From assembly GCA_964612675.1 (NCBI GenBank), contig CAZTDD010000014.1:15578-79577 (forward strand): a DNA stretch of 64,000 nt. The letters run 5' to 3'. This document shows positions 43,169-52,400 of the stretch, piece by piece; the first letter of the stretch is position 1, and each line of letters opens with the position of its first letter. The DNA comes from CAZTDD01 sp964612675. GTDB lineage: Bacteria > Hinthialibacterota > Hinthialibacteria > Hinthialibacterales > JAKPRU01. The notes below the pieces were generated by a model. That model was not told the origin of the DNA, did not search any database, and worked only from the letters and a program-made list of their open reading frames with translations. Made by a program: the position numbers and the translations under genes.

Positions 43169-43888
43169 TTACTCTCCCGCTTCCTTCTTCTGTTCGATCT
43201 CCGCACCGATTGGCAGTTGATCGTATCGCCGCCTTCCTATCGGAACATCATATCCTTTACGCTTCACGACCAGACTGCCGGTGGGACAAATGCGGGCGGC
43301 TGCATCGGTCGCCTCCATGGCGGTTTCACCGAGACCGTGTTCGCCGTTGACCGCCACTCGCTTCCATGGCCCTCGCCCCTGAAAACCAAAAACATTTTTC
43401 TTATCAAGAATCTTGGACGCCCGCACACAGCGGCCGCACAGAATACAGCGATCTCGATCAACAAAAACATCCGGGTGTGTCGCGTCCAATTCGCGTTCCG
43501 GATATTGATACGGCATCGTCGGCGCCAGCATTCCGAAACGGTAGCCGAGAGCCTGAAGTTCGCATCGACCGCTGGCTTCGCACGAGGGGCAATAGTGGTT
43601 CCCTTCGACAAACAGCATTTCGATAATGCTACGGCGCAGCTCATTCAATTCGTCCGTGTCGGTTTCAATAACGATCCCCTCACTCACGGGACACAAGCAG
43701 GAGCTGGTTGCCCGCCCGTTCACTTTGACCGTGCAAACACGACAATGCCCGGCGGGAGGAAGATCGGGATGATAACAGAGCCGTGGGATATAGATCCCCG
43801 CCGCCTCCGCCGCTTGGAGAATCGTTTGGCCCTCTTTCGCGTCCACCAGTTCACCATCGATAATCAAGGTGACGGTATTGTCGTTCAT
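43169..43888 (-). CDS. hoxU: Hydrogenase diaphorase iron-sulfur subunit HoxU
   Basis: A 239-aa protein like the N-terminal part of NuoG. It starts with a [2Fe-2S] ferredoxin domain (LCYHPDLPPAGHCRVC and SSCLCP), then the His-ligated cluster region HYCPSCEASGRCELQ, then a [4Fe-4S] motif RCILCGRCVRAS with a distant ICPTGS. It carries electrons between HoxY and HoxF. GAGGAGG lies before its ATG, inside the end of hoxF, and the genes overlap by 4 nt (ATGA). Confidence 0.92.
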   Translation of the reverse strand: MNDNTVTLIIDGELVDAKEGQTILQAAEAAGIYIPRLCYHPDLPPAGHCRVCTVKVNGRATSSCLCPVSEGIVIETDTDELNELRRSIIEMLFVEGNHYCPSCEASGRCELQALGYRFGMLAPTMPYQYPERELDATHPDVFVDRDRCILCGRCVRASKILDKKNVFGFQGRGPWKRVAVNGEHGLGETAMEATDAAARICPTGSLVVKRKGYDVPIGRRRYDQLPIGAEIEQKKEAGE

Positions 43889-45663
43889 GCCTCCTCCTTC
43901 AGGGTCGGCGTTCGGCCCATGGCCGCGCTCCCCTCTTCCAAAGCCGCGGAAAGGTCAAAGGAAGGAATAAAATCATCCGTTCCGATCTTGTTGTAATATA
44001 ATTCAGGGAAGTTCCGCAACGTGGTCAAAATGGGATTTGCCGCTGTCTGCCCCAGTCCGCACCGGCTCATGGTTTTGATCGTTTTTCCCAAGCGTTCCAA
44101 TTCCGTCAGGTCGTCGGATGTTCCCCGTCCGTTAAGGACCTTCTCCAGTTTGTTCAGCAGAATCGTGTTGCCCGCCCTACACGGTGCACACCAACCGCAC
44201 GATTCGTCCACGAAAAACTCGACAAACTGACGCATGTACTCCAGAATATCCCGACTTGGGCCGAAAACGATGATCGATCCCCCCGTGGGTAAATCCTCGA
44301 ATGAGATGCTTCGACCGAAGTCTTTCGGGGCGATACACTCGCCGGAAGCGCCGCCCACTTGGACGGCTTCAGCGTCCTCGGCACCAATCAGTTCCAGCAC
44401 GCCCTCAACCGTGATCCCATATTCGACCTCGTATATGCCGGGTGAATCACAGTCTCCCGATACGCTCAACAGTTTCGTACCGGTCGAGTCCTGTGTGCCG
44501 AATCCGGCGAACCAATCCGCCCCTTTCTCAATAATCCGTGCGGCACAGCACAGAGTTTCGACGTTGTTCACGGAAGAAGGTTGCCCCAAGTAGCCATGTT
44601 GAACCGGAAAGGGAGGACGATCGCGAGGGGCTCCACGTTTGCCTTCAAGGGATTCGATCAGCGCAGATTCCTCCCCGCAAATGTACGCTCCGGCTCCGAT
44701 CTGAATCCGGATATCGAAATTGAATGCTTCCCGGCCACAGATGTCTTCCCCTAAAACCCCCAACCGTCGCCGTTTGGCAAGGATTTGTTCCAGATGATCG
44801 CGCAGATACTCGTATTCCGCTCGAAGATAGAATAGGCCGTTTTCGGCGCCGAGAACATACCCTGCAATGGTCATTCCTTCAAAGACAAGATCCGCCTTTT
44901 CCGTAAGAATAACGCGATCCTTGAATGTCCCGGGTTCACCTTCGTCGGCGTTACAGATGACGTAGTGTGTCTTTCCAGCGTTCTTCTTGCAGAAGTCCCA
45001 TTTCATGGCCGTAGGGAACCCCGCCCCACCTCGGCCACGAAGACGAGCCTTGTTGATCTCAGAAATGACTTCCTTTGGCTCCATATTGAGCGCTTTTCGA
45101 ATTGCCGCGCCGCGCTGCGAGGAAGCAAACACTACAGGACCGGCCTCCCGAACGTTCGACTCGACCCATCCCTGTCGGTCGAAGGGCTTAAAGCCTTTGT
45201 TTTTTCGGATGGCATCGACCATAGGGGAAACATCGCGCGGTCGCAGGTTTGTCACTGGAATCCCGTTGACCAGGGCGCTCGGCGCATGATCGCTCAAACC
45301 GATACACGGTGCGTATTCGAGTGAAATGAGACCGTCCGGGCTGGTTTCACCAAATTGCACCCCCACAGCGTCTTCGAACGCCTTCGCGACCTCCTCCGCT
45401 CCCATCATGCGTTCGACAACGGAATACGCCAGACGGATAACGTTCTTTCCTGTGGACTCCGAAGAAAAGTAGGAGTAAAAACTCGTCATGTCTCGCACGT
45501 CAACGCGGGCCATTCCAAGTGCATTTGCGATTTCGCCTATTACCTCCTCAGAGAGGCGGCCCAGCCGTTCGTGAACGTCACGGGCAATATCCATCAACCG
45601 AATGCGATTCTTCCCGTAGAGTTCTACGGTTTCATGGATAATCTGAAGCTCGTTCTTCTCCAT
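43885..45663 (-). CDS. hoxF: Hydrogenase diaphorase NADH/FMN subunit HoxF with NuoE-like N-terminal domain
   Basis: A 592-aa fusion of a NuoE-like domain (about 1-160) and a NuoF-like domain. The NuoF part has GRGGAGFPTAMKW and ICNADEGEPGTFKDR for FMN/NADH, GAGAYICGEESALIESLEGK, and cluster ligands CGWCAPC plus a distal Cys in MSRCGLGQ. In the NuoE part only one of four expected cluster cysteines is obvious (YAPCIGLSDHAP), so the usual [2Fe-2S] site appears lost. It exchanges electrons with NAD(H). First gene of the hydrogenase operon; GAGGAACG precedes its ATG. Its promoter should lie in the divergent gap at 45664-46008. Confidence 0.92.
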   Translation of the reverse strand: MEKNELQIIHETVELYGKNRIRLMDIARDVHERLGRLSEEVIGEIANALGMARVDVRDMTSFYSYFSSESTGKNVIRLAYSVVERMMGAEEVAKAFEDAVGVQFGETSPDGLISLEYAPCIGLSDHAPSALVNGIPVTNLRPRDVSPMVDAIRKNKGFKPFDRQGWVESNVREAGPVVFASSQRGAAIRKALNMEPKEVISEINKARLRGRGGAGFPTAMKWDFCKKNAGKTHYVICNADEGEPGTFKDRVILTEKADLVFEGMTIAGYVLGAENGLFYLRAEYEYLRDHLEQILAKRRRLGVLGEDICGREAFNFDIRIQIGAGAYICGEESALIESLEGKRGAPRDRPPFPVQHGYLGQPSSVNNVETLCCAARIIEKGADWFAGFGTQDSTGTKLLSVSGDCDSPGIYEVEYGITVEGVLELIGAEDAEAVQVGGASGECIAPKDFGRSISFEDLPTGGSIIVFGPSRDILEYMRQFVEFFVDESCGWCAPCRAGNTILLNKLEKVLNGRGTSDDLTELERLGKTIKTMSRCGLGQTAANPILTTLRNFPELYYNKIGTDDFIPSFDLSAALEEGSAAMGRTPTLKEEA

Positions 45664-46008
45664 CGTTCCTCGCGTGTCTTTTCCCTCGCCTCACCTGGAA
45701 CTACACCAGGAGGCGTTTGGAGCGTCAACTGTCAGGAGACCACAGGAATGCGACTTTTCCAGGAGGACCCGTCGCCGAACCGCCGGTCGAAATCTTCTGT
45801 TCGTCCATTTAAAGCAAACCAATTAACAACAGAATAAGTCAAGTGTCCATCGGGTATTCGACCGCCCCAAATCCTACTCCGACAATCTTGGAAAAGATAG
45901 TGCCCGACTACTTACATTTCTCCTGCTGTGGCGCTAGATTTTTTAGATAAACGTCAGCCTGCCGGCCAGAGAGTGTGGCAGGGATGATACGCCGGGGATT
46001 GCATATCG
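45664..46008. other. Divergent promoter region between hydrogenase operon and redox kinase
   Basis: This 345-nt gap separates hoxF (minus) from the RegB-like histidine kinase (plus), so both promoters should lie here. I see an AT-rich stretch at about 45813-45835 and another near 45938-45952, but no operator dyad I can name. No coding frame or RNA gene is apparent. Confidence 0.4.
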
Positions 46009-47466
46009 ATGCCCGAATCACAATCATCGTTAGGCAGCCTTTTGTCGCAAACGCCTCTGCGTGGAGAGATCGCTCCCCGCGTCCTTTGGCTCATCTATTT
46101 ACGCTACCTTGCGGTTGTTGGCGTCGCCCTGGTCCTTTTCGTCGTAACGTTTTTCCCTGTCCAGATCGAGCTACAAGCACAAATTCTCCTCTTGGCGGCC
46201 CTCCTGATCTCCAACTTAACGTATCACTTCTTCTATTATCGGATTCGCGGCACCGGTGACAAGATTGATAAATGGGTCCGACTCGCACTCATTCAAATCT
46301 CCATAGACTTTTTGATTTTGACCCTGCAGCTCCATTTTGGCGGCGGAATCGAGAACCCGTTTTTTGTGTATTATGTGTTCCACACGGCCTTCGCGGGCCT
46401 TCTATTGACGCCGCGTTCTGCTGCAATGGCGGCCGCGTGGGGAGTAATCCTCTATTCGGGAATGGTCCTCGGAGAAGGTTTCGGGATTTTCAACCACTAC
46501 AGTTTGTCCGGCTGGATGCCGCCGGATATGTACAGAAATCCATGGGCCATGGCTTCCGCCGTATTGCCCGTCGCAACATGCATGTTTTTCATGACGTATC
46601 TAAATTCCTCCATCGGTCAGACCATCGGTGACAAAGAGGAACGTCGAACCGCTCTTCAGGAAAGACTTCGTCACCGGGGAGACGAGCTCGCTGAGGCATA
46701 CCGCCGTCTCGAAAACGCAATGAAAGAACGGGAACAGTTTCTCGTGACGGTGGAACACGAGCTGAAGTCCCCCCTCGCTGCGATTCGCTCGAATTTGGAG
46801 GCGATCCTCGTAGCGGGGGGAGAACTGACTCCTTTAGTAAAGGATATGATCGAGCGTTCCAGCAAACGCACTCAGGGGATGCTCGAACTAGTCCAGGATC
46901 TGCTCGCCTTGTCCCGCGTTGAACATGAAATCGACGCCGGGGTAATCGAAGAATTCGATATCGCCGGGCTGGTGAAAGACGAAATCGAACTGATTCGACC
47001 GCTTGCAGAGGAGAAGGGACTCGATCTGATCGTCGACCTGCCCGATCACACGACCGCGTATGGTTCGAGAAACGCAGCACGCTACTGTGCCGCAAACCTC
47101 GTATCCAATGCTGTGCGCTATACGAAGGAAGGCTGGGTAAAGGTGGTCTTGCGACGAGACGGCGAAATGGTGGAACTTATTGTGCAGGATACGGGTATCG
47201 GGATCGCCGCGTACGAACAGGAGAAGATCTTTCAGGAGTTTTATCGCACACAGAGTGCCCGGGAGACGGTTGCGGAAGGCACAGGAGTCGGAATGACGCT
47301 GGTCAAACGCTGCGTCGAGGCTCTTGAAGGAACCATTGAACTCAACAGTAAAGCCGGTGAAGGATCGATCTTTACCGTACGCTTGCCCAGAACGCCTTCG
47401 TATGTGAAAGAAGACCTTGACGACGAACCTTCCACAATCCACACCGACTCTTCCGAAACCGGGTAA
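46009..47466 (+). CDS. RegB-like membrane histidine kinase with quinone-binding motif
   Basis: A 485-aa sensor kinase with about six membrane helices in residues 24-200. Between helices 3 and 4, residues 112-118 read GGIENPF, matching the GGxxNPF heptapeptide that binds ubiquinone in RegB/PrrB kinases. The dimerisation domain has His250 in VEHELKSPLAAIRS, and the catalytic domain shows NLVSNAVRYTKEG, QDTGIGI and GTGVGMTLVKR. It therefore probably senses the redox state of the quinone pool. It is divergent from the hydrogenase operon, and a receiver protein sits at that operon's far end. RegB systems control hydrogenase genes in Rhodobacter, so a similar role here is a reasonable inference. 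Confidence 0.85.
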   Translation: MPESQSSLGSLLSQTPLRGEIAPRVLWLIYLRYLAVVGVALVLFVVTFFPVQIELQAQILLLAALLISNLTYHFFYYRIRGTGDKIDKWVRLALIQISIDFLILTLQLHFGGGIENPFFVYYVFHTAFAGLLLTPRSAAMAAAWGVILYSGMVLGEGFGIFNHYSLSGWMPPDMYRNPWAMASAVLPVATCMFFMTYLNSSIGQTIGDKEERRTALQERLRHRGDELAEAYRRLENAMKEREQFLVTVEHELKSPLAAIRSNLEAILVAGGELTPLVKDMIERSSKRTQGMLELVQDLLALSRVEHEIDAGVIEEFDIAGLVKDEIELIRPLAEEKGLDLIVDLPDHTTAYGSRNAARYCAANLVSNAVRYTKEGWVKVVLRRDGEMVELIVQDTGIGIAAYEQEKIFQEFYRTQSARETVAEGTGVGMTLVKRCVEALEGTIELNSKAGEGSIFTVRLPRTPSYVKEDLDDEPSTIHTDSSETG

Positions 47467-47747
47467 CTGATTTACCGCGTACGCCGGCTCCAGACTTACA
47501 TCAACGCAGACAAGGCACTCCAGGCGAATTCTGCCCGGCGATTTGTATTTCGAGTATGACTCGTGAAATGGTTTGATCAGTAACGGCGACATCACACGGC
47601 TCGGCCCATAAGAACCGGATAAACCGCACCCCTTGATCTGTATCTTGGCTCTTCCCATGATAGCCATAGCTTGACGGGATGGCCAAGAATCCATATCCAA
47701 GACAACATCGAGAAGGTGAAGATTTGTCGAAAGATGGAGATCATACC

Positions 47748-49367
47748 ATGGAACGACTCAACAGAAAAACCGAATGGACGGATTTGAAAAAACACTTCGA
47801 AGAAATCAAAAATGTCCATCTACGAGATCTATTTCAGAAAGATTCGAAACGGGCGGAGAAACTGAGTATTGAAGACTGCGAATTGCTTCTCGACTATTCA
47901 AAGAACCGAATTACGGAAGAAACACAGAGATATCTGATCGCTCTAGCGGAAAGCATTGATTTGCGGACCGCTATCGAGCAGATGTTCATGGGAGAGAAGA
48001 TTAACGTCACCGAGCACCGAGCGGTTCTTCACACAGCGCTACGGAATCGTTCCAATGAGCCTGTACTCGTTGACGGCAAGGATGTCATGCCCGAAGTTCG
48101 CTCGGTCCTGGAGAGAATGGCGAATTTCTCATGGAGAATTCGGAATAATCAATGGTTTGGTCATACAGGCAAACCGATATGCAACGTTGTGAACATCGGC
48201 ATCGGGGGCTCGGATCTCGGTCCGGTGATGGCCTGTGAAGCGCTCAGATTCTACAGTGACCGACAATTGACGGTACGTTTTGTATCAAATGTCGACGGAA
48301 CGCACATCGCGGAGACTCTCAGAGATCTCAATCCTGCGGAGACGCTCTTTATCGTCGCCAGCAAAACATTCACCACACAGGAAACCATGACAAACGCTCA
48401 TACGGCGCGATCGTGGCTGCTGTCGGCACTCGGCGATGAATCAGCCGTGGCGAAACACTTCGTCGCTTTATCGACCAACAGAAAAGGCGTTGCGGAATTC
48501 GGAATCGACGCCGCCGAGAACATGTTCGAATTTTGGGACTGGGTAGGCGGTCGATACAGCCTGACATCCGCCATCGGACTGTCGGTAATGATCGCTATCG
48601 GACCTGAGAATTTCCTGCGCCTGCTGGATGGATTTCACGCGATGGACAGGCATTTCCGCACGGCTCCGTTCGAACGAAATATGCCTGTTGTATTAGGACT
48701 GCTGGGTATCTGGTACAACAACTTTTTCGAGGCGGAAAGTCACGCGATTCTTCCGTACGATCAATATCTGTCGCGTTTCGCGGCCTATTTCCAACAAGGC
48801 GACATGGAATCGAATGGAAAATCCACTGCTCTGGACGGTTCTCCGGTCGAATGGCAAACCGGTCCGATCATTTGGGGCGAACCGGGCACGAACGGGCAGC
48901 ACGCGTTTTATCAACTTCTCCATCAGGGCACGAAATTGGTTCCCGCCGATTTTATTGGTTTTGCAAGAACGCTGAATCCGTTGGGCGATCATCACGCAAA
49001 ACTGATGGCGAATTTCTTCGCACAAACGGAGGCATTAGCCTTTGGCAAAACGAAAGAGGAAGTGGAAGCGGAAAAGGTACAACCGGAACTCGTTCCACAC
49101 AAGGTTTTTGAGGGTAACAGACCGACAAACAGTATTCTCGCCGAGATTCTCACGCCAGAAACCCTCGGGAAACTTATTGCGCTGTATGAACACAAGATCT
49201 TCGTCCAGGGAGTCATTTGGCAAATCAACAGTTTCGATCAATGGGGCGTAGAGCTCGGGAAGGTGCTTGCCAAACGAATATTACCGGAACTCGAGTCCGA
49301 AACCGATCTCGACCACGACAGCTCGACGAATCAGTTGATCGGTTGGTATCGGAAAAAGAATCAATAG
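47748..49367 (+). CDS. pgi: Glucose-6-phosphate isomerase
   Basis: A 539-aa enzyme from ATG 47748, with GGAG 8 nt upstream; the frame is open from 47679 but that part reads as unlikely leader. It interconverts glucose 6-phosphate and fructose 6-phosphate. Hallmarks are NIGIGGSDLGP (about 149-159), ASKTFTTQETMTNA, the catalytic GEPGTNGQHAFYQLLHQGT and the C-terminal signature SFDQWGVELGK. Length and motifs are standard for the long eukaryote/proteobacteria-type isomerase. A clear terminator follows. Confidence 0.95.
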   Translation: MERLNRKTEWTDLKKHFEEIKNVHLRDLFQKDSKRAEKLSIEDCELLLDYSKNRITEETQRYLIALAESIDLRTAIEQMFMGEKINVTEHRAVLHTALRNRSNEPVLVDGKDVMPEVRSVLERMANFSWRIRNNQWFGHTGKPICNVVNIGIGGSDLGPVMACEALRFYSDRQLTVRFVSNVDGTHIAETLRDLNPAETLFIVASKTFTTQETMTNAHTARSWLLSALGDESAVAKHFVALSTNRKGVAEFGIDAAENMFEFWDWVGGRYSLTSAIGLSVMIAIGPENFLRLLDGFHAMDRHFRTAPFERNMPVVLGLLGIWYNNFFEAESHAILPYDQYLSRFAAYFQQGDMESNGKSTALDGSPVEWQTGPIIWGEPGTNGQHAFYQLLHQGTKLVPADFIGFARTLNPLGDHHAKLMANFFAQTEALAFGKTKEEVEAEKVQPELVPHKVFEGNRPTNSILAEILTPETLGKLIALYEHKIFVQGVIWQINSFDQWGVELGKVLAKRILPELESETDLDHDSSTNQLIGWYRKKNQ

Positions 49368-49391
49368 TTTTTTTTCAGGCGTAATATATTG

Positions 49392-49422
49392 CGGCCCCGG
49401 AAATCGATCCATTCCGGGGCCG
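49392..49422. terminator. Hairpin terminator between convergent genes
   Basis: CGGCCCCGGAA (49392-49402) pairs with TTCCGGGGCCG (49412-49422), an 11-bp perfect stem with a 9-nt loop. It lies between pgi and the convergent giant peptidase gene and can serve both; a TTTTTTTT run occurs just before it, at 49369-49376. Confidence 0.75.
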
Positions 49423-49448
49423 TGTCTTCATTCAACGCGTGTTCTCTT

Positions 49449-52400
49449 TTAATCCTGGTAGGTGACTGTGAAATTCACACCTCCGACCATCTCACCTCGA
49501 ATGAAAGCGGTTAATGCGAATTCGGCCTGCTGACCGTCGGTAATGTTGATATTCCCGGGCTCAACAATAGCCTTGGCTCTTTGATCGGCGCCCGCTTGAA
49601 TCAATTGCGGGTCGGGGTGTTCGACGGATGTTAACCAATACGGCAGTTTTTCTTTAATAATATCCGGGAGTCCGAGCTGCCGTATTTCGATGTGAACCCA
49701 GTCTTCTTCTTCGGTTTCATTGAATATCAGGAATTCAATCTCCGCCGGCGACGACGTCGGTCCGACGTGAGTATTCTCCTGGCCTTCGTTGTCGTCTGTG
49801 TTCGCGTCCTCCACGTGGAAAATGGAGACCTTTATGCAGATATGTCCTGTGCCCGTCGGCGACCACTGTACTTGCGCGTCAGTTGTTCCATTGGCCGGAA
49901 CGTCGATGGTATCGGTGCCGATATCCGTCCATAGACGGTCGGATTGGCCGACTCCAAAGTTCGCCCACCGGAACGTGACCTTTACTCCTTCGGCCCTGAA
50001 GTTTGAGTCGTTGTGAATCGTCGCATTGATCGTGTAGTTGGTACCGACGCTCAGGTTATTGGACTGAACCGGATTTCCACCCGCGTCAGTCAATTGAATC
50101 TCGGGGTTGTTCCAGGTCGGATTTCCGCCGCTGCTGAGATGCCACGTGCTTTGGGCCCATTGGCTGTACGTGTACAGGTCCACGGGGTTCTCGGAGCGTA
50201 CCTGGAACACATCGACCGCATACCGACCCGAAGTCTTCCCCTGAGCAACGATATTCACAGGCCCGAGGGGCGAAGGCGAAGGAACCTGAATCTCGACGTC
50301 ATTCACACCCGCCTGGCCGAAGCTGCCGCCCGAAGCCGTGACGGTCTTCATCAGCTGCCCGTCGAAGAAGATGTCGACGTCTTCCCCGCTCTGGAATTTG
50401 ACACCGCCGACGAGAACACGTGCGTTCTCTACACCGTTATCCGGATCGAGTCGATTCAGTTCCGCACCGCCCGATACGGCCTCCATCATGCCCTCATAGG
50501 GACGATAGTTGTGAGCCGTAACCGTCACGGTAATGTTGCCGGACCCCACGTTGTCTAAAGTGAATCGAGCGATGCCGCCTGGGTTCGTTAGTTGGGTTCC
50601 GAGAATGGTATTGCTGCGTGTCAGGACTACGCGGGCACTGTGAACGGGATCGCCGGTATCGTCGTCGGTGACAGCGATCACGAAATCCTGTTCCCCGGTC
50701 GCGCCGATACCGTCGGGATGCTGCACCTGAAGAATCCCTGGTTCTTCAGTCCACATCGACATGTCCGGATCGCCGAACAACGTATACATCTCGAACGTAG
50801 CTCGGCGCGTGTTGGTGTCGTTAAACGAATTGGCCATGTAAACAAGGCCGAACACTGTGACGGGACCCATCCGGTATACCGCGCTGTTGTTGATTGTGGG
50901 GATCGTACGATTCCGCAACGGGGGTGAGGGGCTAAAACCCGGCCAGGGGCCTTTGTACAGCCCAAGCTTGATGAAATCATTGGGAGCCCAGCTCACCCGG
51001 GTGGCGCCAAACGCGGCCACCGCACCGCCGCTCGCCTGGCGTATAAATGCCTCACAAAGGCTCTCTGTCCCGTTGTTGGTATTCAGCGAGTTGAGGTCCG
51101 TCTCGTTATCAAACCAACCGGTCATACACGCCATCGAAAACAGAACCGGGGTCAAATCACCATTGGACAGGTTCCCTACATTGTTCGTGTTGTAGCCGGG
51201 TCGGCCCCAGGAGAGTCTGCCTCCGTGACCATTGTAGGTCATCAGGAAGTTGCCGGTGTTCTCCAGCGCGTTGGTGATGTCCGCCGTACCACCGTTCCAT
51301 GGAAAACTGGGCTGAGTAAGACGGGACGGCAACTGCGTATTATTCTCGTATCGCTGCGGACCGTTGGCGAACGAACCGCTTTCGTCGTAGATCTGCGCAC
51401 AGTTGTATCCCTGACCGGTGATGAACTGACGTATCGCGTCGGCGTTCTCAATGATGCGGAATGTGGCGTTTTCACGACCATCCGAGTTCCCGTCTTCGAA
51501 CAAGCAGACCAGCGAGGTGTTCTCGTAGTAATCCGCATCTTGAGGCGGATCCTTTTCGTACTGAATGATCTTATCCACGACCGTATTCAGCTGATTCATA
51601 CCGTCAACCGAGAGTCGGCCAAGGAATATGTCGGGGAAGTAATCGCTGCCGTCAACGGTCACATAATAGAGATCGCTGGCGACTGCTGTGTTGCTGTGAC
51701 TCGTAGGATGGTCATTGATGTACGTCGTCGGCATGAGTTCGGAGTCGCCGACGAGCACTACATACGTTGGTGGAATATTCCAGCTGTCGTAGGCAGTCTG
51801 GATGAAACTCTGGATATCCGTCGTCGCGCTGCCGATCGTATCGAGCGTCGCGACCCGAGTTACCAGACCCTTTTGTTGCTTCCATTTGCGAAGTTTTACG
51901 ATTGGGTTGGTGTCGTCCTTTTCGTTGTACAACTCCGCAGACGTAATGATGAGGTAGTCGGCACCGAACTGTCCTGGAGACGGCGCGCGTGTCGGGAAAC
52001 GAACGGGCTCTTTGTAATTCAGTACGGATTTTTTCATGACCTGCTCGAAAACAGGAGACTGAATCCGCTCGTCCACCCCCACGATCTGCGCCGGTTGCGA
52101 GAATTTTACCCGCACCTCAATTCGCGAATACGCGGTGAGAGTCTTTTGTACCGGGTTGTACTGCAGCGGATACACTTTGAGCATCAGGACTCGGTGTCCA
52201 CGGATGACGCCTACGTCTCGCGGCCCAAAACCGGCAAGAGGTCCCGGGTAGTTCTCGTCCATTGCATAGCGGTTCTGGTTCTTGACGAATTTGACATTCA
52301 CGGGATCCGGGAAATTCAGCTCACGAATGTTCGGCATCTGTTTTGGAAAGACATTGTAGTTCTGCAGAGTAACCGACTCCGTTTTGACAATGTCGACGCT

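Noticed and set aside
45974..45992. Sigma-54-like TGGC...GC element before the redox kinase gene
   Set aside because: The spacing between the GG and GC pairs is 12 and not 10, so it does not fit the -24/-12 consensus.
47501..47686. Minus-strand frame of 61 codons between the kinase and pgi genes
   Set aside because: The composition looks slightly coding-like (VRFIRFLWAEP), but there is no recognisable family, no good ribosome site and TTG as the only start; left as an unexplained intergenic frame.
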